From Paenibacillus massiliensis 2301065 = DSM 16942 (lineage in GTDB: Bacteria > Bacillota > Bacilli > Paenibacillales > Paenibacillaceae), in contig NZ_KB898193.1 of NCBI RefSeq assembly GCF_000377505.1, positions 62,001 to 126,000 of the forward strand: a stretch of 64,000 nt of DNA, written 5' to 3'. The position numbers and the translations under genes were made by a program. The notes under the pieces are model-generated. The model saw only the letters and a list, made by a program, of their open reading frames with translations, did not search any database and was not told the DNA's origin. Positions 59,383-64,000 of the stretch are shown piece after piece (position 1 is the stretch's first letter; each line of letters starts with the position of its first letter).

Positions 59383-60363
59383 ATGCTCGAACACTTCGTA
59401 CTACCGGACGGAAGGCTGGATTACAGCAAGCTGTGGTGTGGCAGACATGAGATATTATACAAAGGACTGGGCGGACGAGATGTGGAGCGATTCTACATTT
59501 CTCGGGATCAAAGCTATATCTTCAAGCCCGTCACTCAGCAAGGACAGCAGCATAAGGAACGCTGGGTTCACGATCATGTCCTGGCGCATTTTCCTCCTAT
59601 TTATCCTCAGATCGTGACACACTCAAGGATGGATACAGCGCCTCACAATAGCTGGCTCATTCTGGAGGATGCTGGCCCCCTTACGCATACTTTCACCATG
59701 GAGACGGCACAGCAAGTTGCGAAGCATGCCGCCTGGTGGCATGCACTGCCGCGTGCTTCTTTTCCTGAGCTGGGTCATCAAGGGCCGAAGCCAGCCATAG
59801 CACAGATGAAAGGGCATATCCTGAAGCGGCAAAATGAAGTAGTAGAGCTGCTCAGTGATCTCCCGCTAGACGAGCAAGCAATTCAGCTCATACTCCAGCT
59901 TCTGCATGATTACCAATGTCCCTCAGAGCTGGTCATGTCACACGGTGATCTGCATCTGGGCAACTATGCCCAGACTCCGCACGGACTGGTGATTCTGGAC
60001 TGGGAGCATGCTCACTGGAATACACGCTACTGGGATCTGATCCACCTGCTGGATATGTCCCATCCGCTATTTCCAAAACGCATTACACCTGATATACGTA
60101 AGCAAGTACTGCACGGTTATCTGGCGGAGACAGTATTACATGGGAGTGCGCTGGATGCACAATCCTTCATGCAGCAATACATGATGTCCGTCTGTGTGCT
60201 GTCACTCTGGATGCTTCTGCTGATTGAGACAGATCTGAGGCAGGAACAGGGACCATGGCCGAAGCATGCACTTCGAAGACAACGAATCGAGACCACAGAC
60301 AGTCTCATCCAATGCGCGACGGAATTACTTAAGGATATTGATAAAGGTAAGGTGGCTGGTTAA
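59383..60363 (+). CDS. phosphotransferase/CotS-like kinase-fold protein
   Basis: A 326-residue aminoglycoside-phosphotransferase-fold protein. The catalytic loop SHGDLHLGNY and the metal-binding LDWEHA are present. It ends at TAATG, where its stop overlaps the start of the glycosyltransferase gene by one base. In Bacillus, CotS-type kinase-fold proteins and CotSA-type glycosyltransferases are adjacent spore coat genes; this pair has the same layout. An antibiotic kinase or choline-kinase-like role is the alternative. The ATG at 59383 is preceded by AAGGATG; the frame opens at 59302. Confidence 0.78.
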   Translation: MLEHFVLPDGRLDYSKLWCGRHEILYKGLGGRDVERFYISRDQSYIFKPVTQQGQQHKERWVHDHVLAHFPPIYPQIVTHSRMDTAPHNSWLILEDAGPLTHTFTMETAQQVAKHAAWWHALPRASFPELGHQGPKPAIAQMKGHILKRQNEVVELLSDLPLDEQAIQLILQLLHDYQCPSELVMSHGDLHLGNYAQTPHGLVILDWEHAHWNTRYWDLIHLLDMSHPLFPKRITPDIRKQVLHGYLAETVLHGSALDAQSFMQQYMMSVCVLSLWMLLLIETDLRQEQGPWPKHALRRQRIETTDSLIQCATELLKDIDKGKVAG

Positions 60364-61364
60364 TGAACAAAGTAGGATTAATCATGCGAAAGATCCAATT
60401 CAGCGAGGCGCAGGGACCACGAGTATTCGCGGAGCGTCTGCGGCAGATCGGTCAGGAGCTGGGCGTAGAGATCATCTTCATATCTCCGGAGCGGCACGTC
60501 AGTGGCCATGACTGGATTCCTGGTTACGAGCATGAGAAGGGTGATCTGGTCAACTATGATATTGTGCTGGACCAGATCTATAGCCAAGGGATTGAGCACG
60601 TCATCTATACCGTCTCTGGCTTTACTTTTCTAAATATGTTCCTGAAAAATAGTGTCCTGTTCCCTCACAGCTTTCCCGACCCGGCACTGACTGGGTACGA
60701 GATGATGAAGCCATTTTACTCCATTGTAGACAAGGCCATCGTCCAGACTCCTTTTCTGAAGCGGGAGATGGCTGCACAGTTCGGCGTGAACGATGTGACG
60801 GTCATTCCCATAGGCTTCAATGAGCAGCTGGTAACCAAGCATTTCGATCCAACCGGCATCGTAGATAATCGCATTCTCTGGATTGGTCGGGATGAGGCCA
60901 ACCGTCGCCCTGATCTGGTGCTGGAGTATGCCAGACGTAACCCCGACAAGGAGATATTCATGGTGTTCGGCGGGGAACGCTATCGGGAAAGCATGAAGAA
61001 ATACGATATTCCGCATAACGTGAAGCTTCAGTTCGCCTTGACACAGGACGAGGTCTTCTCGCTCATGAACACAGCCAAGGTATACTGGAGCTGCTCCGCC
61101 TTTGATACCTTCGCCATGCCGCTGACAGAAGCAATGGCCATGGGGAAAATAATCGTCAAGCCAGAGCATCCCTGCTATGGTCACATTCGTGGCCCCCATG
61201 CCTTCGCAGGCAATGAGGCGAACTGGTTCGAGCTAGTCAATATGGCTGCCTCAAGTCCGATCAGGACCTCTCGTGAGCACCAAATCTACGCTCATGAGCA
61301 ATTTTCCAGCCGAGTGATGAAGGAAGGCTATAAGCAATTCTTTGAGCGCTGGCTAAGTCATTAG
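60363..61364 (+). CDS. family 4-like glycosyltransferase (CotSA-like)
   Basis: A 333-residue GT-B glycosyltransferase. The C-terminal donor-binding domain shows RILWIGRDEANRRPDLVLEY, VFGGERY and the Glu motif SAFDTFAMPLTEAMAMG. The N-terminal acceptor domain is short. It is translationally coupled to the kinase-fold gene. The sugar and acceptor are unknown; the pairing suggests spore-surface glycosylation (inference). Confidence 0.85.
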   Translation: MNKVGLIMRKIQFSEAQGPRVFAERLRQIGQELGVEIIFISPERHVSGHDWIPGYEHEKGDLVNYDIVLDQIYSQGIEHVIYTVSGFTFLNMFLKNSVLFPHSFPDPALTGYEMMKPFYSIVDKAIVQTPFLKREMAAQFGVNDVTVIPIGFNEQLVTKHFDPTGIVDNRILWIGRDEANRRPDLVLEYARRNPDKEIFMVFGGERYRESMKKYDIPHNVKLQFALTQDEVFSLMNTAKVYWSCSAFDTFAMPLTEAMAMGKIIVKPEHPCYGHIRGPHAFAGNEANWFELVNMAASSPIRTSREHQIYAHEQFSSRVMKEGYKQFFERWLSH

Positions 61365-61441
61365 GCTCACACATCCTCCTTGAGGAAAATAGATCAGGTG
61401 GCTGCCTGACAATCCTCCTTGCGCAACTTTAGAGAAGCAAA

Positions 61442-61507
61442 AGAAAGTCCGCTAACGAAGACCGGGTACCTGGCGAACCCGTCCTTGTCTAGCGGACTTT
61501 CTATTTC
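61442..61507. terminator. bidirectional intrinsic terminator
   Basis: GAAAGTCCGCTA and TAGCGGACTTTC form a perfect 12-bp outer stem with an inner GGGT/ACCC hairpin, between convergent genes. T-rich on the plus side and TTTTGCTTCT on the minus side. Confidence 0.8.
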
Positions 61508-61606
61508 AATATCAATCTATATTACGTCGAAGGTCCCACCCGCATTTAATCAGGTCAAGCTATTCGTGTGTGAACCTGTGACTTAAACTAGCCTCCAATA
61601 ACGAGC

Positions 61607-63064
61607 TTATTCTGCTGCGGATGGAGACGGCAATCCCAATGCCTCTGCCAGACGTGTACCGAATTCAGCATCTGCCTTGAACCAATGCCCCACCTGACGA
61701 ATCTTGATCTCTTCCCGTTCTACAGGCTGCATAGCTCCTGCAATATTAGCGATCAGACGCGAGCGATCCTCTTCGGACAATAATCGGTACAAATCTCCCG
61801 CCTGGGTGTAGTGATCATCCTGATTGTAATCGGTGCTGTCGGCCATGCCGGATACCGCAAATGGTGTTGTCTTGTGCTGTGGCGCCTCCTGCGGACCACC
61901 AAAGCTATTCGGCTCATAGTATACGGCATGACCACCATTGCCATCCGAGCGCATCTGTCCGTCACGTTGATAATTCTGTACTGGGGCAGCAGGACGGTTA
62001 ATCGGCAACGTATTATGGTTCGCTCCGACACGGTAGCGATGAGCATCGGAATATGCGAACAGGCGGCCCTGTAGCATTTTATCCGGTGAAGCCTCGATGC
62101 CTGGCACAAAATTCCCGGGCGAGAAAGTCGCCTGCTCTACCTCGGCAAAGTAGTTCTCCGGGTTACGATCCAGTACCATACGTCCAATCTCAATCAAAGG
62201 ATAATCTTTCTGCGACCAGACCTTGGTCACATCGAACGGATCCCAGCGGTAGGCTGCTGCCTCATCGACTGGCATAATCTGCACACTCACCTTCCAGGAT
62301 GGGAAGTCTCCCGCCTGAATCGCGTTGAACAGATCCTCCGTATGATAATCCGGGTTCTCGCCTGCCAGCTTGGCCGCCAGTGCCACATCCAGATTCTTGA
62401 CTCCTTGCTCTGTCTTGAAATGATATTTCACCCACACAGCTTGCCCCTCGGCATTCACCCACTTGAACGTGTGGCTACCGAAGCCATGCATGTGACGATA
62501 AGTAGCAGGAATCCCGCGATCTGAGAACAGAATCGTCACCTGATGCAGGGATTCAGGGGATAGTGACCAGAAGTCCCAGACCGCGTTCGGATTTTTGAGA
62601 TGCGTCTGGGGATGACGTTTTTGCGTATGAATGAAATCCGGAAATTTGATCGCATCACGAATGAAGAATACAGGGGTATTATTGCCCACCAGATCATAGT
62701 TGCCTTCCTCGGTGTAGAACTTCACAGCAAAGCCGCGTGGATCACGTACCGTATCGGACGAGCCCAGTTCACCAGCTACTGTCGAGAAGCGAATAAATAC
62801 CGGTGTACGCTTGCCTACCTCTGACAGGAATGCCGCCTTCGTATATGAAGCGACATCAGCGGTCACCTCGAAATATCCGTGTGCTCCAGCACCCTTGGCA
62901 TGAACCACCCGCTCTGGTACACGCTCGCGGTTGAAATGTGCTAGCTTCTCCAACAAATGTACATCTTGAATGAGTGTTGGTCCGTTGCTACCAGCTGTCA
63001 TGGAATGCTGATTATCTCCTACCGGAGCTCCCCAGCTTGTCGTCATGTTCGATTGTCTGTTCAT
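61607..63064 (-). CDS. katA: catalase, monofunctional haem type (KatA)
   Basis: A 485-residue haem catalase converting hydrogen peroxide to water and oxygen. Catalytic H55 in RVVHAKGAG, distal N128 in [11 protein letters not shown] and the proximal haem Tyr in [14 protein letters not shown] near 338 are all present. The length is that of the small-subunit (clade 3) catalases. AGGTGATC precedes the ATG. A PerR-like box overlaps the promoter upstream, so expression is probably peroxide-induced. Confidence 0.96.
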   Translation of the reverse strand: MNRQSNMTTSWGAPVGDNQHSMTAGSNGPTLIQDVHLLEKLAHFNRERVPERVVHAKGAGAHGYFEVTADVASYTKAAFLSEVGKRTPVFIRFSTVAGELGSSDTVRDPRGFAVKFYTEEGNYDLVGNNTPVFFIRDAIKFPDFIHTQKRHPQTHLKNPNAVWDFWSLSPESLHQVTILFSDRGIPATYRHMHGFGSHTFKWVNAEGQAVWVKYHFKTEQGVKNLDVALAAKLAGENPDYHTEDLFNAIQAGDFPSWKVSVQIMPVDEAAAYRWDPFDVTKVWSQKDYPLIEIGRMVLDRNPENYFAEVEQATFSPGNFVPGIEASPDKMLQGRLFAYSDAHRYRVGANHNTLPINRPAAPVQNYQRDGQMRSDGNGGHAVYYEPNSFGGPQEAPQHKTTPFAVSGMADSTDYNQDDHYTQAGDLYRLLSEEDRSRLIANIAGAMQPVEREEIKIRQVGHWFKADAEFGTRLAEALGLPSPSAAE

Positions 63065-63166
63065 GAGATCACCTCGTCTTTAATATTTCGAGCGGAGCAT
63101 ATCTGACTGAACACTGTGACTGAATACAGTGGCTGCGTCCTCTATGCGTTATTTTCGTTATGGTTC

Positions 63167-63194
63167 ACTATAGCAGAGATCATTCAAAAATCAA
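63167..63194 (-). promoter_or_regulatory. katA promoter
   Basis: Minus-strand TTGATT (63194-63189), a 16-base spacer, TATAGT (63172-63167), about 100 bp before the start codon. Confidence 0.55.
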
Positions 63195-63201
63195 TCTTAC
63201 T

Positions 63202-63216
63202 TTAAAGTAATTATAA
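63202..63216. promoter_or_regulatory. candidate PerR box of katA
   Basis: TTAAAGTAATTATAA matches TTATAATNATTATAA at 13 of 15 positions when read on the minus strand. It lies just upstream of the katA -35. It overlaps a second perfect palindrome, TTACTTTAAAGTAA (63198-63211). Confidence 0.5.
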
Positions 63217-63233
63217 ACTAGGCGAAAAGAACC

Positions 63234-63268
63234 AAAATCCCTTATATATCAAGGGCTTTGGGATTTTT
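63234..63268 (+). terminator. hairpin with T tract in the katA-speD interval
   Basis: AAAATCCC pairs with GGGATTTT, and inner CCCTT/AAGGG can also pair. T residues follow on the plus strand. No gene precedes it on the plus strand; on the minus strand it lies upstream of the katA promoter. Confidence 0.4.
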
Positions 63269-63295
63269 GAAGAGCATATTAAAGCTTCTATTCAT

Positions 63296-63361
63296 CTATT
63301 CTTCATCAGAATTTTAACTATTGTTCATGAGAACTTTATCTACTGTTCATTTCATCGTGTG
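63296..63361. repeat. three 22-bp direct repeats upstream of speD
   Basis: Units start CTATTCTTCAT, CTATTGTTCAT and CTACTGTTCAT at exact 22-bp spacing; the first two agree at 18 of 22 positions, while the third agrees mainly in its first half. Two-helical-turn spacing suits a protein-binding array. Confidence 0.5.
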
Positions 63362-63526
63362 TGGAACCCTAATGGATAGACGAGCACGGGACCTGCTTGT
63401 TAGGAATGAAGGAAATTGGGTAAAAAGATGGGTATATGAGTCCTCTTCGCAGGGAACAGATAAGACACACGCCAACTAACACTAATCGTCGTATGTAAGC
63501 TTTCACATGTCTGGCTATTGGAAGCT

Positions 63527-63586
63527 ACTTCTCGAAGTCGTAAGCTGACTTACGAATACAAATCGTATGGTAGAAGCTTCGGCTTC
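63527..63586 (+). promoter_or_regulatory. run of four small hairpins in the speD leader
   Basis: ACTTC-TC-GAAGT, GTAAG-CTGA-CTTAC, ATAC-AAATC-GTAT and GAAGC-TTCG-GCTTC follow one another within 60 bp, about 110 bp before speD. This may be a structured leader RNA; no known class is recognised. The rest of 63065-63692 shows no gene. Confidence 0.4.
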
Positions 63587-63692
63587 AAATCAGGCAGGTG
63601 ACGGACACTCGTGCTATATGGCTTGAACTAATAGAAGCTATTCTGTAGTTCAATTGATGTAGATCGCATAAGAAAGCGTAAGGGGAAGTGAA

Positions 63693-64000
63693 ATGATGAG
63701 CATATCACATGAACAACGTCTTGCTTTGCACGGCTTCAACAATCTGACCAAGTCACTCAGCTTCAATATGTATGACATATGCTATACCAGGACCAAGGAG
63801 GAACGTCAGGCTTACATTGAATATATTGATGAACAATATAATGCCGATCGGTTGACCAAAATCCTGAAGCATGTGACCGATATTATTGGGGCTCACGTCC
63901 TGAACATCGCCAAACAGGACTACGATCCACAGGGTGCTAGCGTGACGGTGCTCATCTCAGAAGGACCTATCACAGATGTATCCAAGGAGACTTACTCCGA
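63693..64000 (+). CDS. speD: S-adenosylmethionine decarboxylase proenzyme, 5' part
   Basis: The first 102 codons of an E. coli-type SpeD, which decarboxylates S-adenosylmethionine to supply aminopropyl groups for spermidine. [35 protein letters not shown] and [19 protein letters not shown] match the N-terminus of that class. The self-cleavage Ser lies beyond the window. AAGGGGAAG precedes ATGATG; either ATG (63693 or 63696) is possible. Confidence 0.9.
   Translation, partial: MMSISHEQRLALHGFNNLTKSLSFNMYDICYTRTKEERQAYIEYIDEQYNADRLTKILKHVTDIIGAHVLNIAKQDYDPQGASVTVLISEGPITDVSKETYS

Overview
The window looks like the chromosome of a low-to-mid GC, spore-forming Firmicute of the Paenibacillus type. 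Evidence: strong AGGAGG ribosome binding sites, TTG and GTG starts, intrinsic terminators after most transcription units, surface proteins ending in three SLH domains, a PhoP-type box, a candidate PerR box, and a kinase-like/glycosyltransferase pair resembling Bacillus spore coat genes. No rRNA, tRNA, insertion sequence, prophage or CRISPR array was seen. Function calls are from reading translations against remembered family motifs; no database search was run.

Layout. 1-12 kb: housekeeping and stress genes (partial SPFH protein, polysaccharide deacetylase, alkaline phosphatase behind a PhoP-box, Gfo/Idh/MocA oxidoreductase, an HSP90-family ATPase coupled to a helical-repeat protein, a B12-binding radical SAM protein, RecQ). 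12-24.6 kb: a co-oriented module with a NarL-type response regulator, a 7-repeat beta-propeller protein without a signal peptide, a 1617-residue SLH-anchored protein starting with the same 7-repeat propeller, and a 1697-residue pseudokinase/AAA/GAF/histidine kinase. The kinase and regulator genes share one duplicated promoter; the two propeller genes share another that carries a 20-bp palindrome. 24.9-27 kb: an RlmD-type rRNA methyltransferase and a possible small membrane protein.

27.1-41.2 kb is the clearest functional unit: a complete flavin-based extracellular electron transfer (EET) locus of the kind described in Listeria. It has a lipoprotein with two FMN-binding domains (PplA), a membrane-extended type II NADH dehydrogenase (Ndh2), a two-subunit prenyl diphosphate synthase, and, on the other strand, an eight-gene operon eetA-eetB-ecfA1-ecfA2-ecfT-U32-aminotransferase-ubiA, with a divergent FMN transferase (ApbE/FmnB). 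NADH electrons would pass through Ndh2 to a dedicated quinone and then to covalently flavinylated PplA at the surface. The U32 protein and the aminotransferase within the operon are the least explained parts. Two Rex-like sites flank the locus.

41.2-50 kb is an accessory stretch of small single genes: several GNAT acetyltransferases and a decayed one, DUF4256, AraC, DinB, GrpB, and a SAM methyltransferase behind a leader with promoter, a five-codon ORF and a terminator, which looks like an attenuator. 50-58.6 kb: an ArsR regulator with a SulP transporter, and a STAND-type regulator divergent from a second SLH surface protein. 58.7-64 kb: cupin, a CotS/CotSA-like pair, catalase with a PerR-like box, and the start of speD behind a structured 630-bp non-coding region.
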